A stretch of DNA of 64,000 bases from JAVKSL01 sp050744085 (GCA_050744085.1 JBOGGU010000139.1:54555-118554); one strand, 5' to 3'. Counted from the first letter of the stretch, positions 33,940-43,444 are shown. Notes: a model not told the origin generated them from the sequence alone. Numbers and translations are program-made.

Positions 33940-36426
33940 CTAGCTCGCAGGGGACAACCTCACTGCACAGACTTTGAACTCGGGCATTCGGCTGTCCGGA
34001 TCGAGGGCTGAAATGGTGAGTATGTTGGCTGCCTTGCGACCGCCCCAGTGGAACGGCGCGAAGACCGTATCGGGTCGTATGTCGCGGGTTACGTCGACCT
34101 TGAAGCGGACTGAGCCACGCCGGCTGTGTGCGATCACCTCCGCGCCGTCCACTACGCCTATCGTGCTGGCCAGCTCGGGGTGCATCTGGAGGCACGGTTC
34201 TGGCTGGAGCCGGCCCAGGCGGTCCACCGCACGGGTCTGTGTCCCGGAATTGTAGTGCTCCTGGTAGCGGCCGGTGGTGAAGTACAACGGGTATGAGGCG
34301 TCGGGCTCCTCAGCCGAAGCCCGGTAACTCACAGGAACAAACCGGGCCATGCCGTCGGGGTGGGCGAATCGTTCACCGAACAGCCGCGGAGTGCCTGGAT
34401 GATCGAGGCCGGGGCAGGGCCAGAAGATACCCTTGGAGGCATCGATTCGTTCGTAGGTGATTCCGGAGTAATCGGCCCTGGCCCCGGCGCTGGCGCGGCG
34501 AAGCTCGCCAAATACCGCCTCGGGTCCTTCGAAGCGGAACTGGGAGCCGTGGCCCAACCGCTCAGCCAGAGCGCAGAGCACCTCGATGTCGCTACGCACG
34601 CCCTTTGGCGGGTCAGTCGCCCGCCGGCGACGTACGACCCTGCCCTCGAGGTTGGTCATGGTGCCGTCCTCCTCGGCCCACTGGGTCACCGGCAGGACTA
34701 TGTCGGCCAGAGCGGTGGTATGGCTCGGGAAGGGGTCGAGCACGGCTAGACAGTCCAGCTCTGCCAACTGTTCGCTGACCCGACCAGAGTCAGGAGATGC
34801 GACGGCCAGGTTGGAGCCGACTACCAAGAGTGCCCGCAAACCATGCTCCGTGCCGATACTGTCGAGCATTTCCACGGCACTGCTCCCCGCACCAGGCAAG
34901 GAGTCCGGATCGATCCCCCACACGGCGGCGATCTTTGCCCGATCTGCGCCTTCGGTGATCGAGCGATAGCCGGGCAGCTGGTCGGCCTTCTGGCCGTGCT
35001 CGCGGCCGCCCTGGCCGTTTCCCTGGCCGGTGATGCATCCGTAGCCGCTCGCAGGACGACCCGCTTTACCCAGCGCAAGCATGAGATTGATCAGGGCGGC
35101 CACGCTGTCGGTGCCCTTCGACTGCTGCTCAGGCCCCCTCCCGGTGAGGAGCATCGACGCCGGAGCTCCGGCAATCGCCTCGAGCGACGCCCGGAGGAGG
35201 GATTCGGGCACCCCTGTGACGCGCTCCACCCTCGCCGGGAACCAGCCCTGCACCGATTGGCGGGTCTGCTCCCAGCCCACGGTGCGGGCCTCGATGTATT
35301 CGAGGTCGAGCATCTCTCGGGCGACCGCCAGCTGCAAAAGGCCCATCGCCAGCGCCAGGTCGGTCCCGGGAATGGGTTGGAGGTGGAGTTTGGCCAGGCT
35401 GGCGGTCTTGGTGTGGCGAGGGTCGACGACGATGAGCTGGCCCCCTCTGGCTCGCTGCTCCTCGAACCAGCCCATGAGGGGGGGCATCGTGTCGGCCGGG
35501 TTGGCGCCCCACAGCGTGACGACGTCGGCTTGGGCGATGTCCGACACCGGGAACGGCATGCCCCGGTCCACCCCGAATGCCCGGTTCTGGGCGGTGGCCG
35601 CCGAGGACATGCAGTAGCGACCGTTGTAGTCGATGTTCGATGTGCCGAGCGCTACCCGGGCAAACTTGCCCAACAGGTACGCCTTCTCGTTGGTGAGGGC
35701 ACCACTGCCGAAGACCCCGACCGCGTGGCTGCCGAAGCGTGCTTGAACTCGCGAGATCCGGGCAGCCAACTCGTCGAGCGCGTCGTCCCAGCTGGTCTCG
35801 TGCATCCGCCCGTCCCTGAGCCGCACTGTGGGCCTGAGTAGGCGGTCGGCGCGCTTGAGCAGCTCGGGCGAGGTCCAGCCCTTGATGCACATGCCGCCCC
35901 GGTTGACCGGGAAGCTCGGGTCCGACACGACTTCGACGGACCCGATCCCCACCGTGGTCCCCTCGACCGCCGGGGCAGTGCTGGTGTCGACCCGTAGGTG
36001 CATCCCGCACTGGAGAGCGCAGTACGGACAATGGGTGGCGGTCGTCGCCAGGCCTGCCGGCGGCGACGCCGCCCTGCTTACGGCGAGGACCTCCACAGAT
36101 CCCCCCCAGACCCGGACCGGCCACACCCTCACCCCCGGTGACACTCCGTCGAGGCACGCTCCGCTGGTGAGGTCGAAGCGGTGCTTGTAGATCGGGGACG
36201 CCACGTATGCAACGTCAGCCTGGGAGCCGAGCAAGCCTCTGGCCAGCACGTTGACACCCGAGACCGGGTCGCGGTTGTCCACGGCGCGAAGCTGGGGCGC
36301 CCGGCCCTCGGCACCGTCGGCAACCAGGAAGACCGCTACCTGCTCGTCACCGACCAGGGCCGCAACACCGCGCCCTACGTCGAGCTCTGCCAGCGAGCAG
36401 ATGCGCACCCATCTCCGGGCGCTCAC
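33940..36426 (-). CDS. nasA: Fusion of NirD domain and assimilatory nitrate reductase NasA
   Basis: An 828-residue fusion. Residues 1-115 are a NirD (nitrite reductase small subunit) domain: LRAVDNRDPVSGVNVLARGLLG, then VASPIYKHRFDLTSGACLD, without the Rieske Cys/His ligands, as in NirD. Residues 130-828 are a molybdopterin oxidoreductase with 4Fe-4S ligands C133, C136, C140 and C180 (CPYCALQCG, GGMCIKG), the Mo-bis-MGD fold and a C-terminal molydopterin-dinucleotide-binding domain (YPLYFTTGRYQEHYNSGTQT). It reduces nitrate to nitrite; the attached NirD part should serve NirB. It overlaps the nirB stop by four bases. Confidence 0.9.
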   Translation of the reverse strand: MSARRWVRICSLAELDVGRGVAALVGDEQVAVFLVADGAEGRAPQLRAVDNRDPVSGVNVLARGLLGSQADVAYVASPIYKHRFDLTSGACLDGVSPGVRVWPVRVWGGSVEVLAVSRAASPPAGLATTATHCPYCALQCGMHLRVDTSTAPAVEGTTVGIGSVEVVSDPSFPVNRGGMCIKGWTSPELLKRADRLLRPTVRLRDGRMHETSWDDALDELAARISRVQARFGSHAVGVFGSGALTNEKAYLLGKFARVALGTSNIDYNGRYCMSSAATAQNRAFGVDRGMPFPVSDIAQADVVTLWGANPADTMPPLMGWFEEQRARGGQLIVVDPRHTKTASLAKLHLQPIPGTDLALAMGLLQLAVAREMLDLEYIEARTVGWEQTRQSVQGWFPARVERVTGVPESLLRASLEAIAGAPASMLLTGRGPEQQSKGTDSVAALINLMLALGKAGRPASGYGCITGQGNGQGGREHGQKADQLPGYRSITEGADRAKIAAVWGIDPDSLPGAGSSAVEMLDSIGTEHGLRALLVVGSNLAVASPDSGRVSEQLAELDCLAVLDPFPSHTTALADIVLPVTQWAEEDGTMTNLEGRVVRRRRATDPPKGVRSDIEVLCALAERLGHGSQFRFEGPEAVFGELRRASAGARADYSGITYERIDASKGIFWPCPGLDHPGTPRLFGERFAHPDGMARFVPVSYRASAEEPDASYPLYFTTGRYQEHYNSGTQTRAVDRLGRLQPEPCLQMHPELASTIGVVDGAEVIAHSRRGSVRFKVDVTRDIRPDTVFAPFHWGGRKAANILTISALDPDSRMPEFKVCAVRLSPAS

Positions 36427-38996
36427 TGGCGCTCGGTGAGGATGCCGACTCGCTCGGACTCCCTTGCGGGGCGGGGCTGGGAGCGCTCCTGGACCATGAC
36501 GATGTCCGGGTCGCGGGCCTCGGAGTTCACAAAGGAACGGAATCGTCGCAGCCTCACCGGGTCACCGAGCGTCTCGGCCCACTCGCAGCGGTAGCCGGCC
36601 ACGGCACGGGCCATGTAGGCCTCGAGCTCGGCGGCCAGGCCGAGGCAGTCGTCGATGATGACGCTTCGCAAGTAGTCGATGCCCCCGTCCAGGCTCTCTA
36701 TCCACGACGCGGTCCGCTGCAAGCGATCCGCACTTCGAATGTACAGCATCAAGAACCGATCGATGGTGGCTATCAGGGCCTGGGTGTCGACGTCGGATAC
36801 GAAGAGGTCGGCGTGGCGGGGCCGGGTCCCGCCATTGCCACCTACGTAGAGGTTCCAGCCCCGCTCGGTGGCAATCACGCCTACGTCCTTGCTCTGGGCC
36901 TCGGCGCACTCCCGCGCGCAGCCCGAAACGGCCATCTTGAGCTTGTGGGGAGAACGCAGGCCCCGGTAGCGGGTCTCGAGGTCGATGGCCAACAGGGTCG
37001 AGTCCTGCACGCCGAAGCGACACCAGTTGGTGCCGACGCATGACTTGACCGTGCGGACGGCCTTGCCGTAGGCATGGCCTGATTCGAAGCCGGCGTCTAT
37101 GAGGCGAGCCCAGACGGCTGGGAGTTGCTCGACGCGCGCCCCCAGGAGGTCGATGCGCTGGCCGCCGGTGATCTTGAGGTACAGGCTGAAGTCCCTGGCG
37201 ACCTGGCCCAGCACGATCAGCTTCGCGGGTGTGATCTCGCCGCCGGGGACCCGCGGGACGACGGAGTACGTACCATCCCGCTGCAAGTTGGCGAGAAAGT
37301 GGTCGTTGGTGTCTTGGAGACCGGCTCCCTCTCCATCCAGCACATGAGCCGCCCGCTGGGAAGCCAATATGGAGGCGATCGCCGGCTTGCATACCTCACA
37401 TCCCAGCCCGCGCCCATGACGCTGGAGCAGCTCGGTGAACGTGGTGATGCCCTGAACCCGGACGATCTCGTAAAGATCCTGGCGGGAAAGGGCGAAGTGC
37501 TCGCAAAGGCTTTTCGCGGCCTCGATCCCCCGGGCGGCCAGATCGACACGGACCAGCTCGGTGAGCTGGGGGACACATCCCCCACAGCCGGTCCCAGCGC
37601 GAGTGGCAGCCTTGACCCCGGCCACGTCCGCGGCGCCGCTGGCGGCGACGCGGGATTCGATGGCCTCGATAATGGCGGCCTTGGTCACATTCTCGCACGA
37701 GCAGATAGTGGCGCAGCCGGCGAGTGCGGCCACGCCGGTGGGTCCGCCGACTCCGGGCTCGGCAAATCCCGGGGCCATCAGCAGCACCGCCGGAGCCTTG
37801 GGGGTGGGGAGGGTACCCGCGGCCATGCTCACCAGGGCATCGAAGCCCGAGCCATCTCCGACGAGGACCCCACCGCTGATCTGGCCAGCGCTGTCCAGGA
37901 CCAGTCTCTTGTGGATCAGTGCCACGTTGTCTGTGAGCACGATGACCTGCGCCCCCGGCGCCCGGGCGTGGGCGTCACCAAAGCTGGCCACGTCGACTCC
38001 GAGGAGCTTGAGCTTGGTGGCGGTGGAGCCACCGGCGAAGCTGGCCTCGGCCCCGCACAGCGTGTCAGCGACCACCCTTGCCATCTGGTAGCCCGGCGAT
38101 ACCAGGCCGTGGATCCGCCCGTCGGCGAGGGCGCACTCGCCGATGGCGAAGATGGCGGGATCGCTCGTGCGGCAGGCGGCGTCGACCACGATCCCGCCCT
38201 TCTCGCCCAGGTGGAGAGCGGCCTTGCGAGCAAGGTCATCCCGGGGCCGGATACCAGCAGCGAACACCACCATCTCGGTGCCGAGACGCTCCACCTCCCC
38301 CGGCTCCCCGGGGCTCTTGAGCATCACCGCATCCACCAGACCGTCTTGACCGGAACAGATCGCACTCAGCGCGGTCGAGGTGTGCACAGCTATCCCCATC
38401 GACTCGATGCGCTGACGCAGGAGCTCTCCGCCACCCTGGTCGACCTGGGTCGGCATCAGGTAGGGCGCAAACTCCACAACCTCGGTCGCCAGACCGCACG
38501 AATAGAGCGCGCCGGCGGCCTCCAGTCCGAGGAGCCCACCACCTACCACTACGCCATGGTGCCTGCCTGACGCCCAGGCCCGGATGGCGTCCACGTCGTC
38601 AAGGGTCCTGTAGACGAAGCAGCCCGCCAGGTCGGCGCCCGGCACGGGGGGGACGAAGGGGAAAGAGCCGGTCGCCAGGATGGCGACATCGTAGGGGTAC
38701 TGCCCGCCGCTGGCGGTGTGGACCACCTGCTCGACCCGGTCGAGGTCGCTGACCTGTTCGTGACGCAGCACGGTCACCGCCCGGTCGGTCTGGGCCTCGA
38801 AGCCACCCAGAGCCAGATCTGGGGGGCTTGCACCCTGGAACAGCATGGATAGGTGGACCCGGTCGTAGCCGGGGTGAGCCTCCTCGCCGATGATCAGGAT
38901 ATCGCATGTCCTGGCGGCTCCCCGGGCTACCAAGGCATCGACGACCTTGTGACCCACCATGCCGTGGCCCACGACGACGATTCGACGCCTTGCCAC
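36423..38996 (-). CDS. nirB: Assimilatory nitrite reductase large subunit NirB
   Basis: An 857-residue NirB that reduces nitrite to ammonium with NAD(P)H. In order: FAD/NAD domain (RRIVVVGHGMVGHKV, VVVGGGLLGLEAAGAL), BFD-type [2Fe-2S] domain (CSCENVTK and GTGCGGC), ferredoxin-like half domains, and the sirohaem/4Fe-4S site SCVGTNWCRFG and SGCARECAEA. GTG 38996 follows GGAAGGA and the narK stop by a few bases; the frame is open further upstream, but that part lies inside narK. The small subunit is fused to NasA instead of being a separate gene. Confidence 0.95.
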   Translation of the reverse strand: MARRRIVVVGHGMVGHKVVDALVARGAARTCDILIIGEEAHPGYDRVHLSMLFQGASPPDLALGGFEAQTDRAVTVLRHEQVSDLDRVEQVVHTASGGQYPYDVAILATGSFPFVPPVPGADLAGCFVYRTLDDVDAIRAWASGRHHGVVVGGGLLGLEAAGALYSCGLATEVVEFAPYLMPTQVDQGGGELLRQRIESMGIAVHTSTALSAICSGQDGLVDAVMLKSPGEPGEVERLGTEMVVFAAGIRPRDDLARKAALHLGEKGGIVVDAACRTSDPAIFAIGECALADGRIHGLVSPGYQMARVVADTLCGAEASFAGGSTATKLKLLGVDVASFGDAHARAPGAQVIVLTDNVALIHKRLVLDSAGQISGGVLVGDGSGFDALVSMAAGTLPTPKAPAVLLMAPGFAEPGVGGPTGVAALAGCATICSCENVTKAAIIEAIESRVAASGAADVAGVKAATRAGTGCGGCVPQLTELVRVDLAARGIEAAKSLCEHFALSRQDLYEIVRVQGITTFTELLQRHGRGLGCEVCKPAIASILASQRAAHVLDGEGAGLQDTNDHFLANLQRDGTYSVVPRVPGGEITPAKLIVLGQVARDFSLYLKITGGQRIDLLGARVEQLPAVWARLIDAGFESGHAYGKAVRTVKSCVGTNWCRFGVQDSTLLAIDLETRYRGLRSPHKLKMAVSGCARECAEAQSKDVGVIATERGWNLYVGGNGGTRPRHADLFVSDVDTQALIATIDRFLMLYIRSADRLQRTASWIESLDGGIDYLRSVIIDDCLGLAAELEAYMARAVAGYRCEWAETLGDPVRLRRFRSFVNSEARDPDIVMVQERSQPRPARESERVGILTERQ

Positions 38997-38998
38997 GC

Positions 38999-40612
38999 TC
39001 AGGACTTCCTTCCGGCCATCCTGGGCCCGGCCATCCTGGGCCCGGCCATCCTGGGTCGGAGCCGGCGGCTCACGACGCATCCGTCCGGGGCGAGGAAGGC
39101 CTGGCGGTCGCTGCGGGCGAGGGTCGACTTGTGGCGGATGTACACGGCCCAAGTGAGTGTGCCGAGGACCACGTAAGCGGCGATGAAGGCGTACAGGGCT
39201 GGAACCGACCAGGCCGAGTGTGCCGTGGCCGCGGCCACCTTCTCAGCGGGGGTCTTGGCGGCCTTCTCGAGGGCCGAGATGCCGAGGCTGGCCTGGCGGA
39301 GCACCACCTGGACCAACACCCCTCCGAATGCCCCGATTGCTCCGGCGATGCCGATGACAGCCGCCGCCCGGCGCTTGAACGCGACGGTGTTGAGCACCCG
39401 GTCACCACCCGCGGCCACCGCGAGGGCGGCAAAGACCGAGGGGATAATCTTGTAAACCGAACCGTTGCCCATGCCCGTCACGGCGAATACGGCCATGTAG
39501 GAGCTGAAGAAGAGTACAAAGTTGCGATCCTCCACCCCAACGATGGCGGTCGCGGTGAACAGCGCCATCCCGGCGAACATCGCCAGGGTGACCCGCGCCC
39601 CGCCGATCCGGTCGGCCCACAGGCCCCCGATCGGCCGAGACAGAGAGCCGATCAGCGCTCCGAGGAATCCGAGCCCAGCCAGGTAGGTGGCGATGAACGG
39701 GTGCATGCCCAAGAACTCCGGGAAGGTGTTCTTGATCACCAGGGGCAGGGCAAAGGAGAATCCGATGAACGACCCGAAGGTGCCGATGTACAGCAGGGAG
39801 ATAATCCAGGTTTGGGGGTAGCGCAGAGCAGCCCGATACGCGCTGGTGTCGGCCTTTGCCTGGGTCAGGCTGTCCATGTACCCCCAGGCAGCGAAGGCGG
39901 CAACGATGATGAAGGGGAGGAACAGGATCCCGGCATAGGAGATGTGAACCGCGTGCGTGCTGAGCTTGAGTGCGGCGGTGGGAACCCCGATGATCACCAC
40001 CAAGGGCACCAAGAACTGGGCCGTTGCCACGCCGAGGTTCCCCCCGGCGGCGTTGAGGCCGAGTGCCCAGCCCTTGGCGCGCTCGGGGTAGAAGTAGGAG
40101 ATGTTGGCCATCGAGGAGGCGAAGTTGGCACCTCCGCAGCCCGCCGTCGCAGCACAGACGAACAGCACCCAAAGCTGGGTGGAGTGGCCTTGGTGCGCCA
40201 ACCAGCCGCTGGGCACCAGGAATGCCAGTAATAGGGCGGGGACCAGGAGGACCGCGCCGCTCATCGTCGTCCACGCTCTGCCTCCGAAGCGGGGGATGGC
40301 AAAGGTGTACGGGATCCGCAACATCGAACCGATCAAGTTCGGGGTGAGGGTCAGCAGGAACAGCTGGGATACACTCAGGTCGATGCCGATGTCGGCCAGG
40401 TTGAGCACCACGATCGTCCATACGATCCAGACGCAGAAGCCGACGTGGTCGGTGAACATGGACAGGATGAGGTTCCTTCGGGCGATGCGCTTGCCCCTGG
40501 CTTGCCAGAATGCCTCTTCGTCGGGTTCCCAGTGATCGATCCAGTGCTTACCTCGAGAGGCCGAGCCTCGTCGCCCGCCCCCGACCTCCGATGGCTTGGT
40601 GATTGTGGCCAT
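38999..40612 (-). CDS. narK: Nitrate/nitrite transporter NarK (MFS)
   Basis: A 537-residue major-facilitator transporter with about 12 membrane segments. The nitrate signature is seen in GCGGANFASSMANISYFYP and GMGNGSVYKIIPSVF. It imports nitrate and/or exports nitrite. The C-terminus ends in a threefold MAGPR/MAGRKS repeat made by a 15-bp tandem duplication just before the nirB start. ATG 40612 is chosen; an in-frame ATG at 40624 is possible. First gene of the nitrate operon, reading away from the GlnR-type box. Confidence 0.93.
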   Translation of the reverse strand: MATITKPSEVGGGRRGSASRGKHWIDHWEPDEEAFWQARGKRIARRNLILSMFTDHVGFCVWIVWTIVVLNLADIGIDLSVSQLFLLTLTPNLIGSMLRIPYTFAIPRFGGRAWTTMSGAVLLVPALLLAFLVPSGWLAHQGHSTQLWVLFVCAATAGCGGANFASSMANISYFYPERAKGWALGLNAAGGNLGVATAQFLVPLVVIIGVPTAALKLSTHAVHISYAGILFLPFIIVAAFAAWGYMDSLTQAKADTSAYRAALRYPQTWIISLLYIGTFGSFIGFSFALPLVIKNTFPEFLGMHPFIATYLAGLGFLGALIGSLSRPIGGLWADRIGGARVTLAMFAGMALFTATAIVGVEDRNFVLFFSSYMAVFAVTGMGNGSVYKIIPSVFAALAVAAGGDRVLNTVAFKRRAAAVIGIAGAIGAFGGVLVQVVLRQASLGISALEKAAKTPAEKVAAATAHSAWSVPALYAFIAAYVVLGTLTWAVYIRHKSTLARSDRQAFLAPDGCVVSRRLRPRMAGPRMAGPRMAGRKS

Positions 40613-40716
40613 GCCTGCAGCCAAGCACGTTGATGTGTTCCCGCTGTTGCCTCGCGATGAACCGCGCTGGTCAGGTCCCGCACACCGGCTGGTGCCTCAT
40701 TGTGAGGATCAGACCC

Positions 40717-40743
40717 GTAACACGAGCGAAACGCTCCCGTAAT
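40717..40743. promoter_or_regulatory. GlnR-type binding box between narK and nnaR
   Basis: GTAAC - 6 bases - GAAAC - 6 bases - GTAAT fits the a/b-site pattern of actinobacterial GlnR boxes (gTnAc-n6-GaAAc-n6 repeated). It lies in the divergent region about 105 bases from the narK start and 27 bases before nnaR, well placed to control nitrate assimilation by nitrogen status. Confidence 0.75.
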
Positions 40744-40769
40744 CAGCGCCTTTTAGAATCTTGTGATTA

Positions 40770-41900
40770 GTGTCGCTGCGTCCCCTCGACGGCTTCGTGA
40801 TCGGTATCACCGCGGATCGCCGCTGGGAGGAGCAGGCTGAGCTGTTGTCGCGCCGGGGGGCGTCGATCATCCACGGCCCTACCATCACGACGCTCTACCT
40901 GGCATCGGAAGAGAACCTCCGCCGGGCGACGATGGCGGTGATGGCCGAACCCCCCGACTACCTGGTTGCCACCACGGGGATCGGGATTCGGGCCTGGCTG
41001 GATACCGCGGCGGCCTGGGGGGTGGGCGACGAGCTGGTTGCGGCTCTGGGACGCGCCCGCATCGTCGCCCGGGGACCCAAGTCCGCTGCAGCACTACAGA
41101 TCGCAGGCCTGCCCGTGTGGCAGAGATCCCCCACCGAGCGGATGGATGCATTGGTCGAGATCCTGCTGGCCCAGCCGCTGAGCGGCCTTCAGGTCGCCGT
41201 GCAGGAGTACGGCATGGGGAGCCCCGAGCTCATCGAGGCTCTGCACGAAGCCGGGGCGAAGGTCGTCACCGTGCCGGTCTACAGGTGGTGCTTGCCCGCA
41301 GACCCCGAGCCGGCGCGCCGCCTGGCCAGGGCAGCTTGCGCCGGTCAGGTTGACGCCATCACCTTCACCAGCGCTCCTGCGGTTCACAACCTGTTCGCCC
41401 TCGCCGGCAGCCCAGAGGCCGACCAGCTCCGGGTAGCGCTCAACGGTGGGGTTGTCGCCGCCTGCGTGGGACCGGTCTGCGCCGGGGGGGCGCGCGAGGA
41501 GGGCATAAGGGAGCCTCTGACACCCTCGATTGGCCGGCTGGGCCTTCTGGTGCGGATACTCGGCGATCACGTGAGCGGAGCTCGAAGCGTCCACCGTCTT
41601 GGTGGCCATGAGCTGATCGTGCAGGGCGGCGCGATATGCCTCGATGGCGTCGTGGAGCAGCTCAGTCCCACGGAGCGAAGCATCCTGGACATGTTGATCC
41701 GAAAGCCGGGGGCTGTCGTCAGCCGACCGGCACTGCTCGGGCGCGTCTGGGGCGACCCTGACGCCAATCCCCATCTTCTCGAGGTGGCCGTGAGCCGCCT
41801 CCGATGCCGGCTGGGTCCAGCAGGCGTGGCTCTGCAGGCTGTCTCCGGGAGGGGCTACCGGTTCCACTCTGGTGATTCGAGCCCGACCCCGCCCTGCTAG
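40770..41900 (+). CDS. nnaR: NnaR-like regulator: HemD (uroporphyrinogen-III synthase) domain plus winged helix
   Basis: A 376-residue two-domain protein. Residues 8-260 match the HemD fold (FVIGITADRRWEEQAELLSRRGA, VQEYGMGSPELIEAL, AITFTSAPAVHNLF). Residues 275-372 are an OmpR-type winged helix (LSPTERSILDMLIRKPGAVVSR, VEVAVSRLRCRLGP-type motif, GRGYRF). In Streptomyces the equivalent NnaR works with GlnR to switch on nitrate and nitrite genes, and here the gene stands divergent from narK. It may sense a tetrapyrrole such as the sirohaem precursor. GTG start at 40770. True HemD activity is not excluded. Confidence 0.88.
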   Translation: MSLRPLDGFVIGITADRRWEEQAELLSRRGASIIHGPTITTLYLASEENLRRATMAVMAEPPDYLVATTGIGIRAWLDTAAAWGVGDELVAALGRARIVARGPKSAAALQIAGLPVWQRSPTERMDALVEILLAQPLSGLQVAVQEYGMGSPELIEALHEAGAKVVTVPVYRWCLPADPEPARRLARAACAGQVDAITFTSAPAVHNLFALAGSPEADQLRVALNGGVVAACVGPVCAGGAREEGIREPLTPSIGRLGLLVRILGDHVSGARSVHRLGGHELIVQGGAICLDGVVEQLSPTERSILDMLIRKPGAVVSRPALLGRVWGDPDANPHLLEVAVSRLRCRLGPAGVALQAVSGRGYRFHSGDSSPTPPC

Positions 41901-41979
41901 TCCCGATGGTCGATCCGCTGCCGGAACGCACTTTCCTGACATGATCGGCCTGCTCGGCGGGGACTTCGGAGGCCAGCGC

Positions 41980-42115
41980 CCGAGTACTACCGTCGAGTTG
42001 GCGGCGGTGGTGCCGAAGCAGGCCAAGGTGGTTTTTGTGCCCGGCGAAGCGTTCGGGCGCCCGGGTACGGCCGGTTCTCCTACGCCCTGTCGGACGCGGC
42101 GCTGGCCGAGAAGAT
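41980..42115 (+). pseudogene. C-terminal fragment of a PLP-dependent aminotransferase
   Basis: A short stretch reads PKQAKVVFVPGEAFG in one frame and then GYGRFSYALSDAALAEKMERLA in the next. Together these match the C-terminal domain of class I/II aminotransferases (VPG-x-x-FG ... R-x-S-x-A). The rest of the gene is absent and a frameshift lies near 42060. A dead remnant. Confidence 0.55.
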
Positions 42116-42129
42116 GGAGCGCCTGGCGC

Positions 42130-42306
42130 CCGGCTGCCCCGTTCGCAGAGCTGGTCGACCACGTGGCCTTCTACTGCGCGCTCATGGACCGCTGCACGGT
42201 GGGCGGGGAGGTGGTCGTCCCCCAGCCCTGCGGCTTCTACGGCGGCTGGGTGACCTCGTGGGTGGTGGGGCCGTTCAAGGGAGCCCCCGGCACCCTCGGC
42301 TGGTAG
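42130..42306 (+). pseudogene. C-terminal fragment of a DUF427 protein
   Basis: The segment FAELVDHVAFYCALMD, then PQPCGFYGGWVTSWVVGPFKG and a final PGTLGW resembles the C-terminus of DUF427 proteins, which end FYGGW...GPFKG-x-PGT-x-GW. The N-terminal part is missing, replaced by the aminotransferase remnant. No start codon can be assigned. Confidence 0.55.
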
Positions 42307-42316
42307 GCTCGTCCCC

Positions 42317-42600
42317 GTGCGGACGCTATTCGCGGGCGATGTGTTTGTCCACTATGCCCAGCTCTACGTCCAGAGCGGCGACGAGTGGCTCTCAGATATG
42401 GAAGCGCTTTTGCCGGGCAGTCGAACGGCCTCTGCGGGGCTGCGGTACCCGGCGGGCTCTTCCTGTTGACCGGCTGCACACGGGCCAGGTCGGTTTCAGC
42501 GAGACCCCAATCACTCATTTGTGGCAGCTCGTCGCGGAGGGCCCGGAGGAGTTCGAACAGATTCTCAAGGGTCTCTCGGACAGGCTCACCACCTGGAGAG
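42317..42600 (+). pseudogene. Decayed hypothetical gene with frameshifts
   Basis: GTG 42317 follows TAGGCT by seven bases and starts RTLFAGDVFVHYAQLYVQSG. Protein-like sequence then moves to a second frame (AFAGQSNGLCGAAVPGGLFLLTG) and perhaps a third. I recall similar small actinobacterial proteins but cannot name them. The multiple frame changes mean it is not functional. Confidence 0.45.
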
Positions 42601-42658
42601 TCGCCGTGGCTCGGTGCCGACCGGCGAGGGGGACGTGCGCCCCAGCTGACCCGCTGCA

Positions 42659-43205
42659 CTACAGCGGCGGCGTGGCGGGGGAGGTGGTCGGCAGCAGCGC
42701 GACCCAGGTTGGGCCGGGAGCAAGGGGGATCACCTTGTACGCCTTGTCGAGCAGCGTGGTCGGTGAGCCCGGGTGGGGGTGCACCCACCTACCCGTGATG
42801 ACCACCCCGTTGCGAGCCACCTCGGCCGGCCCCGAGCCGACCGCGCCGATGTAGTTCTGGTGGACGCCCGTCGCGTCCTCTACGTACGGGCTCGGGACGA
42901 CCCGGACTTGCTCCACCACCACGTTCGCCGCCTGGATCTGGGTGCCGTCGCCGAGCTTGGCAGGAGCATTGCCGTAGAAGCGCAGGTAACGGCCTTTCTT
43001 GGGGTTCCAACGCCACCAGACATTTGCGGCGTAGGAGATTGCCAGGTGGATGGCGGGAGCCGTGGCGCCAGAGGGTGGCTTGGCCGAGTAGGTGAACAGC
43101 GCCTTGGGTGCGCCCGTCGGGTTGCCGGCGGCTGCCAACAGGGCCGAGGTGGAGGTCTCGAGGTTGTGCGGGGCGACCCGGGCCGGGTCCAGCGAGAAGG
43201 GGGCT
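42659..43205 (-). pseudogene. C-terminal fragment of a DUF3048 (YerB-like) protein
   Basis: The minus strand encodes AISYAANVWWRWNPKKGRY, LRFYGNAPAKLGDGTQIQ and AANVVVEQVRVV, which is the C-terminal half of DUF3048 lipoproteins. The frame is open back to about 43205 without a signal peptide or the N-terminal domain, so the 5' end has been lost. The last 60 residues are complete. An internal ATG at 43138 could start a short product, but I think it is a remnant. Confidence 0.65.
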
Positions 43206-43444
43206 AGCTGCTAGCGTCGGTGTCGGGAACTGTCGAGAAGGGCCTGTCTGACGGCCGGGGCCCGCCTGGTCAAGGCTTATGGCTCCCGGCGCTGGCTGCT
43301 GTCGGGCCGCCGGGCCAAGAAGTCGGCTCAAGCGGGTGCCGCCCAGGACCAGATGGGACAGGACGATTATTACAACATCCTCAACGCAAGGCCCGGGCCG
43401 CCTGGCTGCGCAAGCACTGACCGTTGTTCGGCTCGCTCGGCCGA
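43206..43444. other. Short intergenic stretch with decayed coding traces
   Basis: Downstream of hspR. Fragments such as ARLVKAYGSRRWLLSGRRAKK can be read in one plus-strand frame but no start or family is recognisable. Confidence 0.35.

Noticed and set aside
38997..39152. Longer NirB beginning at 39152
   Set aside because: The extra 52 codons lie inside the narK C-terminal region in another frame and consist of its repeat; the conserved FAD motif starts right after GTG 38996.
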